Source of the DNA: Dryococelus australis
Lineage: Eukaryota; Arthropoda; Insecta; Phasmatodea; Phasmatidae
Length of the DNA stretch: 64,000 nucleotides
Assembly: GCA_029891345.1 (NCBI GenBank)
Contig: CM056993.1
Location: 227,610,424-227,674,423 of the forward strand
Reading direction: 5' to 3'
Of this stretch, positions 44,651 through 57,500 are shown piece after piece. The position numbers and the translations under genes are program-made. Positions within the stretch are counted from its first letter, which is position 1; every line of letters starts with the position of its first letter. The notes below the pieces were generated by a model. That model searched no databases. It was not told the origin of the DNA and saw nothing but the letters and a program-made list of their open reading frames with translations.

Positions 44651-47600
44651 TGTCTGTCTCATTCTCTTACTAGACTGTTCTCTGGAGAATTTTTTTTTTT
44701 TTTCTTCAGGAGTAAAAGTATCTTCACAACAATTTTAATGTATACATTTCTTGAAATAATTTTAAAAATATTACTAGGCCATGCGTTACGTCTTTATCGT
44801 TAGCCGTAAAACTGTAGTCTCACTGCTGAAATTTCCATATAAGCGCTTTCCCGCCGAAGAAACTTCACGGCAGCCTTTCGTAGAGGCGAAGAGGCATCTG
44901 ATTCGCGTGTCTGAGTGGCCCTTATCGCTCCTACGCATCTATCCCACAGGCATGCAAAACATAAACCTTTCCAACACGCTGGTGTTCTTAAAAAAATGCT
45001 GTTTCAGATATTTTCTAAGCATAAATTGATGCAAATGCGACTTCGAGGTCACATTTTCCAAGTTATTTGTAAGTCACAAGTAATTTATTGTCAGTGTTAA
45101 CTTGGATACAGGCACAGTAAAAATATTTTTTTAAAATTCACAACCTATCTAAATTTTATATTTCGTTACATTTACACGTTACATTCACACAACCTACCAA
45201 CTTTATCAAAACTTAACGTAACATATCGTTATACAAAATTATCGAACTCATCTAACTTAAGTTAACTAAAACTAACCTAAGCTAACCTTACCTGAACAAA
45301 TATAACTTGAGCAACTACAAGCTAACATTATACAACCTACATAAACCTAAGCTCATATTCATCTGAGACAAAGTAACATAAAACATACGAAGGTGACCGA
45401 ACGAAACCCAAACTATGCCAACCTAATCTAACCTCATGTGAACAATGTCTAACAACTCAACTCAACTTGACTAACTCAGGCGTGTTTATTTCTGCGGAGA
45501 TGGAATGGAGATAATACGACAGTACATATGTAATATTTGGAATACGAAAAGCCCTTCATTGACAGCTGCAATTCACACAAAGGCACTGTATTTAGCTAAC
45601 GGAACGTAATAAACAAAGGGATGTATTTGATTTATGTTTAGATGTGTGTGCGGTTGTCACACTCCTCTCTCCCCAACCCCCTGCCGTGTTGTTACCTGTA
45701 AAGGAAATGTTCATGCGACGAAGAGTTACAGTCGGGGACAGAAATGTTTCGCGGATTGATCAGAAGTCAAAATAGACTTCATACTCATGCACATTCAGTC
45801 ATTTGTTAGACACGCCCTGTATGAATCCAAGCCAATAACACACCGGCACGGGAACGAAGACCCAATCGCGTGCAGTCTGGTCAAGAGAAAAAATTCTCAC
45901 TCACTGGGGCAGCAGTGAATGAACGAATGGCTGTATCGCTTATGTGATTCCAGTCTGCAACTAACTCAATTCGCTAAATTTACCTGTCTTTGGTGATAAG
46001 ACACGATACAGTGGCGTAAGCATTTTGGGCCATGTTTCTAACACATATGTACTAGCCAGAAAGACACTCAGATATTGAAATTATAAATATTCACAGAATC
46101 TAACTGACCCCGACACCCAAACAATTGTAGAAATCAGACATTCATGTAGGGCTAGGTGGGTATCTTGGGAGAACTTGGTGACGTATGTAAAAGGAAAGAT
46201 TACGTCATTTCATAAATTCGAAGACAGTCCGGAGTTCCTTACTACCGAGCGATATCGAGTATATCAGAGACTACAGAGAGCGAGAGCATTTGGGGTGCTC
46301 AACAGGCCAAAACAACAAAATACTGCATGACATTATAGCTAAGAACCAAAAATCCAGTAAAACACTGCAATCACGATCATGCACACCCGCGGGCGCACAC
46401 TAAAATGCATTGCATATAATATACGTGTGTTTGTGTGTGCTGTTTTTGTACAACGGTTAGTTTGTGAAGGTCCATAAGCTGCCACATAAATATTCCTGTA
46501 ATAATTAAGTTGTAGGTAGTGGAAATATATACAAATATGTAACAGAACGCTTATATTTTGTAAGCTTTACGGCACAGGCCTGCCCCTTGTATACAATAGC
46601 ACCCACACTTCACCCGCTAAACATATCATTTTTTCGCCCACGCGTCAACTAAAAATATTTTATTCAGGAAGATAGTGCTTTTTACGCTTTTTACCCACGC
46701 GCTTAAAATTTATGGCGAAAAAACGACAGCTGCATACGAGTTTCTCGTCCCTTAGACATGAAATATTGCAGAATTTCTTGTGACACGCCATATCGTAAGC
46801 CAGCCATAAATTGTTATTCGTCATAAACAACGTGATGTTGTGATATTGTGTGGGCTAGGAAAACAAGAAAACATTATTATTATGGCTGGTGCGGGGAGAC
46901 TAACGACAGGATACTGCATCTGCACTCGTGTGTGGATATGAGAAAAATGGTTATCTGCATTAGGAGATTTCCTTGACGTATATGTCGGGAGAACGACATA
47001 AATATTCAGATCTGTATACGACTCTCAAGGAGGAGATAGTGAGTAACGTAAGCAGGATATAATGAAAAAAGAGCTGTGTAAGAAAACTGAAACCATGTTA
47101 TGCATATGTTTTTATTAAGTATATGTATCATGTGAGAACAACTCTGGTAATTAAACAAGGAAGGGGATGTTCGAGAAATTTTCCCGAAGGAATATCTTAC
47201 AAAATAAACTTTTCCGTATCAGTGTTTAATAACATAAATTTTAACAAACGTGGTTTATACAACAAAACAAATAAGGTTTTATTAGAAATTTTAAACGTCC
47301 GAGAAAATCACCTAACTTATTTATACACATGCAGTACTGGCTTGTATACACTGTTTATGACAATCATTATGTCAAAAAACTGTGAGCTGGAAAATACTTG
47401 TTTCATATAATAAAGATTGTAGACGCAAGACTTCTCTGGGCAACTTACTCCAAATCTAATGACCTCTCTGTTAACGAGAATTCAAGCCTTACCTGCCTTC
47501 CACAATCCAACACTGTGGGAAACAAGAGAACGCTAACCGCTGATTTGTCAAGCGCTCTCCTGTCAATACTACCTGATCTAAATGTCTCCTTTTAGTTTAT

Positions 47601-48686
47601 TTATGTTCGGTACAGTAAATAATTAACTTTGGTTTAAGTTATTACTAGATAATGCACACTATATGAACACAAACCTTACTTTAGAAACAAACGAAATATT
47701 TGTTTGAAACTATTTTCATGCTATTTTGTTTCAGCTGAATTTACGACGTGGCTTTTGAAAATCTGGAAATATTTTAGAGTGACAAAAACCGGGATAAGAA
47801 AGTTCCATTATCAGCTTCGCTTAACGTAAAAGTTTATATGTGTGCTTGGAAAATAGGTCTGCCATAGTTTGATTGTAAACTGCGTGTTCCATAGTTCCCA
47901 CAACTCAGCTTTCACATTAGCAGCACGAAAATTTCCTCTTATATTCTGAAATGTGGTATTTGTTACCAAAATATTCTTCAGATTTCTTCTTTTCAAAAAT
48001 CGCAATAAGAATTTACTAAAAAAAGTAAACAATAACAATTAATTATTAAATATAAATTATTTTGATAACCCCAAAATTTTCATTTATCAAATTCACTAAA
48101 ATAGAAACATTAGCAGTTGTGATTTCTAACTATTACAGTTCCAGTTCCATAATCGTGAGGTATTTGTTCCGTTGTCACCTGCTCCACAGTTTCACAGGCT
48201 TGCCTCATGTCAGGTCTACCTACACGTGTGTGCGACTGACTTTCCATCTGTGTTCAGTTTCCATGACAACGATAAGTGCAGCGGGTACGCTGTGGACAGG
48301 TGATGCCTGTCACGGCTAGTAATAATTTTCCCAACACACACTCCACCTCATTACACATTTTCATTAATAATAATTTGATGCTATGACTGTGTAAATGGCA
48401 ACACTTATATATCATCTATCGCAAACGAGATTTAAATTTTTTTTCGAGAAAACAAAAAAGAAAACTGTTTAGTTTGACACAATTACTTATCGGGAATTAA
48501 TTATTAAAACAATTACACTTGCAATATAAATATAAAACATTCCAAAATTCCATTTGATTATAGTTACAGAAACAATATTATTAATTTGGGGGGGAGGGGA
48601 GGTTGCAAGTGGTTTGAGTAAATTTATAGCTTATCAATATGTCGGAAGGATGACTACTACTGTAGTGACCATAGAAATAATTAGAT
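44651..48686. other. No recognisable gene; includes a TAACC-rich stretch
   Basis: Short ORFs without motifs. At 45230-45480 the plus strand is enriched in degenerate CTAACC/AACCTAA words. No array of perfect repeats, no transposon ends identified. Confidence 0.4.
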
Positions 48687-49016
48687 TAGTAGGTAATAGT
48701 TCCTCCGAGCACAAGGACTGGGTGATGAGGCGCAGAGGCACCGTCCGTCATCTTGGAATGTCCCTCTTTTCCTCATAATTTTCCGTTATTCATTTGAAAT
48801 CGACAATGTCCCCCTTAACACTTTATTTTTTCCCCTCAATAATTGCCAGTATTCACTCAAAATTTTCCTCTTTTCCCTCCAAAAGTCCATGCAACCAAAT
48901 ATGCAGAAGCGATCCTCCGAAAGGTAATTTTGGAGCCTTTTGGAGAATTTTGGGGGACTCACTTTTTACCCGTAGGCCTGCACCCTCCTCCCCTCAACGC
49001 ACCAATAGATAATCAC

Positions 49017-49022
49017 ACCACT
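49017..49022. repeat. Target-site duplication ACCACT, left of the solo LTR
   Basis: Matches 49690-49695. Confidence 0.75.
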
Positions 49023-49689
49023 CTGTAACGAACTGCCTACCTAGCACTATTATTTATCCTAATACTCTCCAACTATTAACTATTATGCTCACCTCGTCTT
49101 TCTTACACTCCAGTTAGGCAGGTTCGTACGTGGGGGAATAGTTAATGCTAAAGGCTATTCAGTGAAAGAGGGAATTCAACTACACGTATTTACTATAACT
49201 CTAGATAGATATAAGCTTACTATGTTAACATAAAGGATTACACATATATAAGAATGGTGATCTTCTATACTGATAAAGGTAATACTGATACATACGAATA
49301 ACAAGTTAATATGGGAATACAAGAATATAGCTTCGCGATACGTCCAAGCCTTGCCACGTAATTAATACTCTTCAATACGGGGTCTCGATAAAGCAAATGC
49401 CGCCCTACCGCCTAGCAGGACTTATGCTCACCAGTAAGACGTAGTGTATCTTGTAGATGGCCGGAGCTCTCCGGACCCTAGAGTTCTTCCGTGTCGCCCT
49501 GACACTGACGTTGACGGTTCGCACTCCGCCGATTGCTGGAGGGGGGAGGGGGGAGCGTGACTCTCGCTTAAATAGATTTCTTCACTGGGTCAGCCAGTCT
49601 TGTTATTAAAACAGGGGGCCCGTCAAAGAATCTATAATGCGCATCACTTTGATTCGTCGGGCGAGGGTCCCCTGGATCCCGCTACAACA
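49023..49689 (-). mobile_element. Solo LTR (667 bp, possibly Bel/Pao type)
   Basis: On the minus strand it runs from TGTTGTAGCGGGATCC to CAGTTCGTTACAG and is flanked by ACCACT on both sides. A TATTTAAG promoter-like box sits about 170 bp in. Copy B of element X has the empty site: its sequence joins the two flanks without this block. There are no internal protein genes. The family call rests only on the TGTTG start. Confidence 0.75.
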
Positions 49690-49744
49690 ACCACTACCCT
49701 CCTCACATTCATAAAAAAAACTAGATAAAACAAAAATGTCGAAG

Positions 49745-50520
49745 AAGTAATTCTAAATATTGTAGAACATATAACGTTACCACACCACCCATCCGTTCGA
49801 CCCTCAACACACCCAACCCTAGCCAAACCCCATACAATCACATAAAATAAAAAAAGAATTTAACAAAATGAAAAAATTAAAATTAAAAAACCATCACACT
49901 AACCCTACCACCCTTACAAAACACCGACCCCTCACTCACTATGACACTTCACAGTGATAAAAAGTGAGAAAAATCGCAAAAATCGAAAAATCTATTATAA
50001 AAATCGAGGAATATATAATGTTCACCTCACACTCGACCCATCACCCTAGCAATCACCTAAACCATACCCTCCACACAATAGTTAAAAATCAAGAATTATT
50101 GGCAAAAAAAAAATTTATTCTAAAAATTCAGAAAAATCTTAATCAGTGACACCGACCACCATTTTGATTGTTGATGACATTGATATGGGCCCCAATAACA
50201 TTGAAAAATAAAAATACGAGAAAAAATTTCGGAACATTGAAAGAAACTAATAAAAATTTTCGGAACATATTACATCAATGACTATAAAACCCATGTTGGA
50301 TACTGGTGATCTTTAACTTTACCTCAATAACTACGTAAACGAAAAAAAAAAATTAAAAAATCGAAAGAAACTAACAAAAGGTGTGGAACATATTACATCA
50401 CGGACTCCGACAACCATGTTGAATGTTCGCGACCTTAACTTTGACCCATTGGAATTTGGACTCGAAATTTCGAGAAAAAAAAATCGCGGGAAAAATATGT
50501 ACAAATCTTCGAAGAAAAAA
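49745..50520 (+). repeat. Internal ~120-bp units of element X
   Basis: A motif set (AACATATTACATCA, CATGTTG-AT, CTTAACTTTGACC, CGAAA-TTTCGAG plus A-run) recurs at about 50145, 50270 and 50390. Equivalent units occur inverted in copy B (60860-61150). Not coding. Confidence 0.5.
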
Positions 50521-50533
50521 ATTACATATCTAA

Positions 50534-51472
50534 CTGTTGTGTTTATTCTATAGACGCAAAACAAGTAATGCTTATGCTATACATATTGGAAATTTTGACC
50601 CTTTATAGTTTTCGCCTTAACTTTAAACACATTTAATTCGGAATTACCCGTTTCCTATTCTAGAAACAAAGTTTTAGTTTTTTTGTCCCATACTGTACAC
50701 ACATATTGCTGTTATCTAGTTGTTATCTCCACAAACAGGAGCGTTTAGCTATGAATCGATATCTAACTCGCAAGCAACAACACCCCACACGTTCGAGCTC
50801 CTCCGTTACCAACCGCATTCCTTCGGCACGGTAAGCAGTCGTTCTGTTTGCGTCGTCCAGTCCTACATTTTTCCTTGGAAGTGGATGAAAGTGTTCGGGA
50901 AAACAGGAGTTTTCTTATAATTTGTAATATGCTCTCTATATAATTTAAGTATAATTATTATTACAGTCATTTCGTTTCCATTTTTAAAACTAATGTTAGG
51001 TATTATAAAACGGTAAATACATGTGGAGGGTAAGCAAAGTTGGACGTTGTGTTTGTTAATAGAAATTGACAATGGAACCACGGCCTGGCACTAGCAAGAC
51101 TGAGTGTAAAATATACGACCTTCTGAAGCGTAAATTTGCATCACGAACATTCGAAGAGAAAAATACTGTAATTCTTAGTGGTAGGACGACCCCTCTTATG
51201 AACGTAAATATGTCTGCAAAACACTGTGTACGACGGTTTAACTGTCAAAGGTTTAGCGAGAATGAGTGGCTAACTAGCTATCCGTGCATTCAAAAACTCT
51301 ATTGTTGGTAATATTTTGGGTTGAATTATTGAGCTTATATCAAGCATTTATTGTATTGTAAAGTGTGTAATGTATCATATTTAAATGCCATTTAACTACA
51401 TGTTATCTAAAACACTCCAATACGTGGGGTTATAATATTACTTACACTGAAAAATCTCACTACACGCCACTG
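50534..51472 (+). mobile_element. hAT-family transposon remnant inserted in element X copy A
   Basis: The right end reads, inward, CAGTGGCGTGTAGTGAGATT, a typical hAT terminus. The left end at 50534 is a weak match (CTGTTGTGTTTA). Flanking 8-mers are ATATCTAA (50526-50533) and ATACCTAA (51473-51480), an imperfect 8-bp duplication as expected of hAT. Copy B has an uninterrupted 'ATAACTAA' at the same place. At 939 bp it is non-autonomous. Confidence 0.65.
51066..51311 (+). pseudogene. hAT transposase 5' fragment (TTF-type zinc-finger region)
   Basis: MEPRPGTSKTECKIYDLLKR ... VRRFNCQRFSENEWLTSYPC then KLYCW. The 'R-x-F ... WL ... K-x-LYCW-x-C' layout resembles the TTF-type zinc finger that opens many hAT transposases. 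It stops at TGG/TAA right after LYCW, so the second Cys and the whole DDE core are missing. Lies within the hAT remnant. Confidence 0.5.
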
Positions 51473-52381
51473 ATACCTAAAGCAAAAACCATGTTTGATG
51501 TGTGTGACACTGTGTTCGATTATCATAAAAATGGCAGAGCACATACGCTCCCTGGTACGACGATCAGCAGCCAATGAACCCCTAAATCTATATTCCCTGC
51601 GGAATATAGACGACCAATCTTCCGAACAATCTTCTGACACCTAAAGCAAATTATTGATTTCATATAACACACATACACCCACCTACACTCATGCCCATGT
51701 CCCCATCACAACTATCGCTGCTTCACTTTCCTCAACATATACTTACCATAGCACCTCCACCCCACTCTCCTCCACGAACATCCACACAACTCGCCAACCC
51801 ACCTCCCCAGTCTACCCCCTTAATAACTCACTATAGCTCGTTCCCTCACCAACCACCCAAGTCCTCAAACAGTGGAAAAAGTCGTCTAATACAAATCACG
51901 GTGCAAACCTCTTCGTACACAAACTTTGGAAAATCTTCGCAAAACTGCAAATATTCGCAAAACTTTTCCACCTGGCATGAACATAACAAAGGACCATGCC
52001 AAATGGTCAGGCCAAACAACTAGTTGCGAAACATTCCTCAAAAATTTTCCTCAGTGCATTCGTCAGACTTCTAGAACTCAGCCGATTTTAATAGACCCGA
52101 GTAAGACATAATACTTCAGATCATACCATAGCCCTCCTCCTGCACACGCTTGCATAAATTTGATCTAAAACAGACTCTCGCCATGATTGTATACACCAAT
52201 GAATTATTACATATTTCGGAGAAGCAGAATGACTTGTATAAGAAATTAAACACATATGATTTTGTATTCATACAGTTAAAAAAATATACTTATTGCACAC
52301 ATTATATCATTCTAATTGTTTCATTATTTCGATCTTTACATTCCTTAGATGCTCGCAGATCATCTATCATAGCCAACAGTC

Positions 52382-52888
52382 TCATATAATATAACACCAA
52401 TGCTTCAGTTCACTAATGTTAAAAGATATCTCGTTAATGTGCGAGAAATCTCCATCTTGTTGCATAGTGATTAAATGTATGAGCCTATCACCAAGTTCAT
52501 TCGAGTCTTCGCGAAATATGTAACGAGCATTCTTGACGCCTTCCATCTTCTTTTTAATGCTACTTGTTGAAGGAAACTTTGTTGGAGAAATGTCTGGGAA
52601 CATTAGGAGAATCATCATCGTTCTCATCAGATACTCCATCAACACTGTTGTCATAGACATTATCATCTTCACTTCCTATTTCATCCTTAATATAATTTTT
52701 CTTCTCCTTGTAGGAGTTACATGGTCATCATCAGTATTTAGTGCTTTTGGTTGTTTATTTTGAATTTCGGTAACTTGAAGCAAAAGCATTGCAAGTGTGT
52801 ATTCCACACAAACCCACTCTACTGCACTCATTCCATCATTAGCATTAAGTGTTTCATCATTATCGCTTGACGAATCAGTACCAACCAA
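52382..52888 (-). pseudogene. Element X acidic protein, copy A
   Basis: The minus strand reads from 52888: VGTDSSSDNDETLNANDGMS, CVEYTLAML, EIQNKQPKALNTDDDHVTPT, then a frameshift into an acidic/serine stretch and a tail (52382-52672) with FPDISPTKFPSTSSIKKKME. It matches 59513-59875 residue by residue over the first ~55 codons. No known domain; Asp/Ser-rich start followed by basic patch suggests a nuclear or DNA-associated protein, which is inference. Confidence 0.5.
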
Positions 52889-53586
52889 TGCACTATGGGA
52901 TATTGGAAACGTTACTTGCTGGTCCCCAGTAGACTAACCCTTACAGATTTTGATGTGTTCCTTTATTGTATCGCCTTACATAAACTGCACAGGACTAATG
53001 CCGTAATGCTTCATAGCACAAAAAGGACTCTCCATACAAGTGGTTCTCTCATGTCACAGAGCGTGGCAATTTTACTGAAGATTTTTCTAGAGTAGCAACT
53101 TGTGTATCTACTTTACAAAGTTACTGCTCGGTATATAAATTTATTAACATATTTCATAAGTGATATTTAATTATTTTTATACTCCCATTCAACCAGACAT
53201 TTTATCTAGTTCCTTGATCATATTACCATGCAGTTATATCTTCAACAGTTTCTTCCATACAAGTTATTTGCTAAGGTGAACTCGTGCTCCGTAACTGACC
53301 GCTCCTGCGCCTCAAATGACCACTCACCCATTATGGTCCCTAACTGATTCATACAATCCAGGCTTCGGATTCATATATTGGTTTGCTGGTTTTTTATGTC
53401 GTCATTTTCTGTAGTCAGGTAGAAGGAAATCAGTAAATGCATATTTGTCAAGTGGATTAAGTCTACTTGTTCTCAGCTCGAGACAATATGCTAAAACCAG
53501 GGTCCAACCCGAACGCTTGGAAGCCATTTCTTATTCCTCTTGGTATAACCTGTGTATACTATCGTCAACAGTGCTTTCTATTGCGT

Positions 53587-54870
53587 CTACATTATACACA
53601 CAGCTACATTCGAGGTATTGAAGGCTCTAATACAATATTCATCATCGTGGGACTCTGGTTTCGTACAGCTACAGTCCAGCCACATATTATATTTTACACC
53701 ACCATATTTTCCCTCCTCATCGATAAGTTGGTTTATTATGTCAGGTGTTATAGTATTAGACAGGAATGAGGAAATATCTTTTGATTTATTTAACATGTTC
53801 GATGAAACATAATATTTAAGAAATTCCCTGAATGCAGTTCGCTACAGGAAAATACCATTAACATTAGGCTTCGGCTTGCAGATCCCTGACAATGATGTGT
53901 TGTAAAATCAGGTGACGTTTATGCAAGTCGCATATACATGTTCGTTGAGGTCAAAGGCAGGCCTTCGTGTTCACAATTTTTGTTCGTTGTACGACCAGAA
54001 AGCCCTTCCAAATCGATGGTTTCAGATCAACAATGGCCATTTTTGTTAATAAGATCTATTCTTTTTACATTTAAGAGCCCTGTTACTGCTTACAGAAGTC
54101 GTTCTATCACATACTTTAAATATTAACGATTTCGGAGCACTCTGAGAAAACTCAAATTCCCATTCGTTCCGGAATAAAACATTTAAATACCTACATAACA
54201 GTATATAATTAATTATTTTTAAATGCTCATATGCGTACATAATGATGTATATATATATATATTTAATTTTCCTATGCTTTTCCTATTTTCCTATTCTTTT
54301 CCGGAGCAATTAAGTAAGTGGATTCTCTCAGAGTGTTACTACTTTATAAACATCTAAAATGTATGACAGAATGCTTTCTGTGACAAGAAGCCGGGCTCTT
54401 TACTGTAAAGGGAATCGACTTTATATTAAAAAATTGTAGGTTTCGTTCTGAAACCAACAATTTATAAGGGCTCGCTCGTCGTACAACGAAGACAGATTGT
54501 GAATACAAAGGCCTGCATTGGACCTTAATGAACATGGAGACGCGCAATACATTATCTTCACGTGATTGTACAACACAACCTACATTAGTGCTTTGCGAGT
54601 AGAAGCCTAATGTTAATGGTAATTTCCTGAAACGATCTGCATTCAGAGGACTTCATAAATATTATGTTCCATCGAATACGTTAATTACATCGAAATATGT
54701 TTGCTTGTTCCTGTCAAATATAAAACATAATATGAAAAACCAACTTATGAATGAGGTGGGAAAATATGGTTCTGTAAAATATAATATGTGGCTGGACTGT
54801 AGCTGTACGAAACCAGAGCCCTACTATGACTAATATTGTACTAGAGCCTTAAGAGGGTGAGAAAGACCAT
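53587..54870. repeat. Large palindrome, arms ~560 bp, centre ~54240
   Basis: The left arm 53587-54175 and right arm 54297-54870 are inverted repeats. KYNMWLDCSCTKPE is encoded on the minus strand in the left arm and on the plus strand in the right arm. Further pairs: CATTAACATTAGGCTTC with its reverse complement near 54610, and CACTCTGAGA with TCTCAGAGTG near 54328. The spacer is AT-rich with a (TA)n run at 54246-54261. The left arm is the end of element X. Confidence 0.75.
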
Positions 54871-56040
54871 AATTTAGAGCTGTTTTAGAGGCCAATGCAA
54901 CAGTAAAATAGAGCTCAAACAAGTTGATTTAAAAGAACGAGATTTCTACTTCCCATTGAGGAAAGCTAAAATGAGGAATATCTGTTTTAAAAACCTCGTA
55001 AACATTATCATATATATATAAAACATTTTAAATAATAAAAAGGCCTACATTAGAGGAAATTACACAAGTTGCAGAAAATAAAGTAATCTGAATATCGAAA
55101 AATCAAATACTAAAACAATTATGCGTCACCTTCAGTGATAGTAGATGTTTTATAGAATGAATTATTTTTATACAAAGGTGATTTATATGCATATGCGTAA
55201 TGCACTGAAACACTATGTTTGAGCCGAAAATATCCCACTTCACTGATTGGAGGTAGGGCACTTTTATCCTATCCCTTCAGCACGAAGCGAGCCGGAGTAG
55301 ATCATGCCGACCATTTGAGGGGTCGTATTTCCTGCTGTGTACCTTCGCCATTGTTCACGGCATTGGTGACAGTTGTTTTATGATTGGGAGGGGGGCGGAT
55401 AAGAATTCCGGATCGCCAGAGGGGAGCAGTTAAGTTGACAAACGCAATAACTTACCAACCCCCCCCCCCCCCATTATGCTTCTTGCAAATGCCATTTCGT
55501 AACAATATATGCTAAGGTGCAACAATGAGACAGTATAACAGACTGAGAAAATCCTACTGTAACTAAATACTTTTATTAATTATTACCGAATTGTGTAGAG
55601 TTTCAAGTACACTAAATTACGTAATTGCAGTTTTGACATGTAATAAAACGATAAACATGAAAAGCAGCATATCCTATTGTAAGAAGCTTTACACAGTGCC
55701 AGATATAACTATAGCAAAACCTTCGCTCAGTTATTGAGTACATGCATTTTTGAAACATTTCTAACTGTTGTTAAATGTAAATGACCTGAGACAGAATGAA
55801 TGTTAACATTTATGTAGTATTGCGTCGCAAAAATTTACAGCAATAAATTATTTAGAAATTTATTTCCTTGAATTGTGACAATTTGTGTCAAAATATTATT
55901 TACAACTGGAAGTATTTTTAAATTTGAGTTGAGATGTTTGGACAGCTCTTTAAAATGTATTGTCTTGCGATCCGATGAAGGATGGCATGAGGTAAGTAGC
56001 GTCTGGAATGAAGGGTGGAAGAACGGGAGAACACCGAGAA
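54871..56040. other. No recognisable gene
   Basis: AT-rich, with a C-run at 55460-55473 next to a G-rich segment. No motif. Confidence 0.5.
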
Positions 56041-56350
56041 AAACGGGGCAACGGTGGTCGAGTGGTTAGAGCGGTAGCCTCCCGCCAAAATAATCCGGGT
56101 TCAATTCCTGGCGGTGTCGGGTCCACAGATGTGGGAATAGTGCCGGGTCGATGCCACATGTCGGCGATTTTTCTCGGGGATCTCCCGTTTCCCCACCCAC
56201 CATTCCTGGCGCTGCTCCATATCCACATCATTCACCCCTCATCGGCTCTCAAGAATATAGAGAATCGCCCAAACCTCACAACTCAACCTGAGAAAAGCTG
56301 CCAAATAATGGCATCGTCCAGGTACGATTCCGACATACGCAAATCTGGGT
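56041..56350 (+). mobile_element. tRNA-derived SINE, copy 1
   Basis: The head has an A-box (TGGTCGAGTGG at about 56052) with a D-arm and, ~45 bp later, a B-box-like GGGTTCAATTCC. The body has CATTCCTGGCGCTGCTCCATA and CATCGGCTCTCAAGAA. There is no proper acceptor stem closure, so it is a SINE rather than a tRNA gene. Confidence 0.75.
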
Positions 56351-57242
56351 GACACCACCGAAGTATTTTTTAAGAAATCTGTTTTTGAATACTGTGCATA
56401 GAGTATTATATTCTGCCATTTATATTCTACTTAGGTTTGTGAAAGTATGTACAAAAATTATGCGAATTTCGAATTAAAAAATACATTTCGTAACGTCTTT
56501 CTTTTTTATGGCTCAAATTATCCGGACAGCTATAAAACGTATCTTGACAAGATACTGCATGCTGAAACAAAATTTCATAGACGGTTCTGACACAAGAGTG
56601 TTCTCATTCCCATAGATCCGTGAATAAAAAAATTATCTTACTTATGTGATGGGAATAGTTTTTAGAGCTGGTTACCTGTACGCTGTAAAAACTCACATTT
56701 AGAAAAAAAAAATGTTGAAAATTTCCATTGATACAAGAATTATTTTTAATTCTCTATACTTTTTATTGCATGAAATACAATAGATTGTCCAGTTTACTGT
56801 TATTGTACAAACACGGACTTTGAAATGGAAGTATCTTTTTTTTACAAAATATGCGATACCGGTAATGGATTCATGCAGAAAATCAATCCTCTGATTAATT
56901 TGTTTTCGCCAATGTGAATTATATAATTCTCTCTAGAGATTTCAAAGCACACATAACTACTACCACTCTATGATAACAAGATACATATAAATGAAACTAT
57001 TGCGTACTGCAAATTGTTTTCTTGTGTGTTATTTTAACATTAATTGCGTGTGGTAGCTACATTTGCAGTCCGTAGCATATCTTATATGTGTATGGAAAAC
57101 TGAAGTGCGCGAGCGGGAAATCCGAGCAAAGTGTAGTATCTATCCTGAGATTGATTATAGGAAGACTCTTTACTGATGATATAAGTTGCTGCAGTTCGTG
57201 AATATGAATATGTCCTATAGAAAATGATGTCACAAGAGAAAT
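56351..57242. other. No recognisable gene
   Basis: AT-rich sequence, no motif. Confidence 0.5.
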
Positions 57243-57500
57243 TCACGTTACATGAGAGCCGCAGTGTTCGACCGACTGCTGGAGCGTTCGCCTCCAACCT
57301 AATCGTTCCAGGTTCGATTACTGGTGGGGTCACTGCCAGATTTTCCATGTGGGAACTGTGCATGGACGATTCTGTTGGGCCACGGGTTTCCTCAGGAAAC
57401 TGCAACTCCCCCTCTTCCACCAAAATAACATTCCTGGCGCTGCTCAGTAACCATCTCATTTTTAATTTCCTTCATCAGCTCTGAAGACCTCATAAGGCGT
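57243..57500 (+). mobile_element. tRNA-derived SINE, copy 2
   Basis: Degenerate A-box (GTGTTCGACCGACTG region, about 57264), a B-box-like GGTTCGATTAC at about 57311, and a body ending with CATTCCTGGCGCTGCTCAGT and CATCAGCTCTGAAGAC. It shares the tail with copy 1 but has a different head. Confidence 0.65.

Larger units (their letters stand above)
48687..54175 (+). mobile_element. Element X, copy A (unrecognised transposon)
   Basis: Aligns in inverted orientation with 58725-61890. Anchors: TAGTTCCTCCGAGCACAAGG (48698) versus the end of copy B; CATCTTGGAAT; CCTCCTCA-A-TCATAAAAAA; ACATATTACATCACGGACTC; TGGTACGACGATCAGCAGCC; CTAGTTCCTTGATCA-ATTACC; ATCTTCAACAGTTTCTTCCA. It contains a solo LTR and an hAT that copy B lacks. 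The right end falls at the centre of a palindrome. I recognise no transposase. One minus-strand acidic protein is conserved between the copies. Confidence 0.7.

Noticed and set aside
45230..45480. Interstitial insect telomere repeats (TTAGG)n
   Set aside because: CTAACC-like words are enriched but never form a run of perfect pentamers. Compositional bias is enough to explain them.
51654..52023. Pro/Ser/Thr-rich protein (51691-52023) as a gene
   Set aside because: A similar frame occurs in copy B (60293-60565), but the similarity follows the CA-rich DNA and both strands look alike; no coding pattern is evident.
56046..56118. Functional tRNA gene
   Set aside because: A- and B-box-like motifs are present, but the acceptor and anticodon stems do not pair well and the body continues as a SINE.
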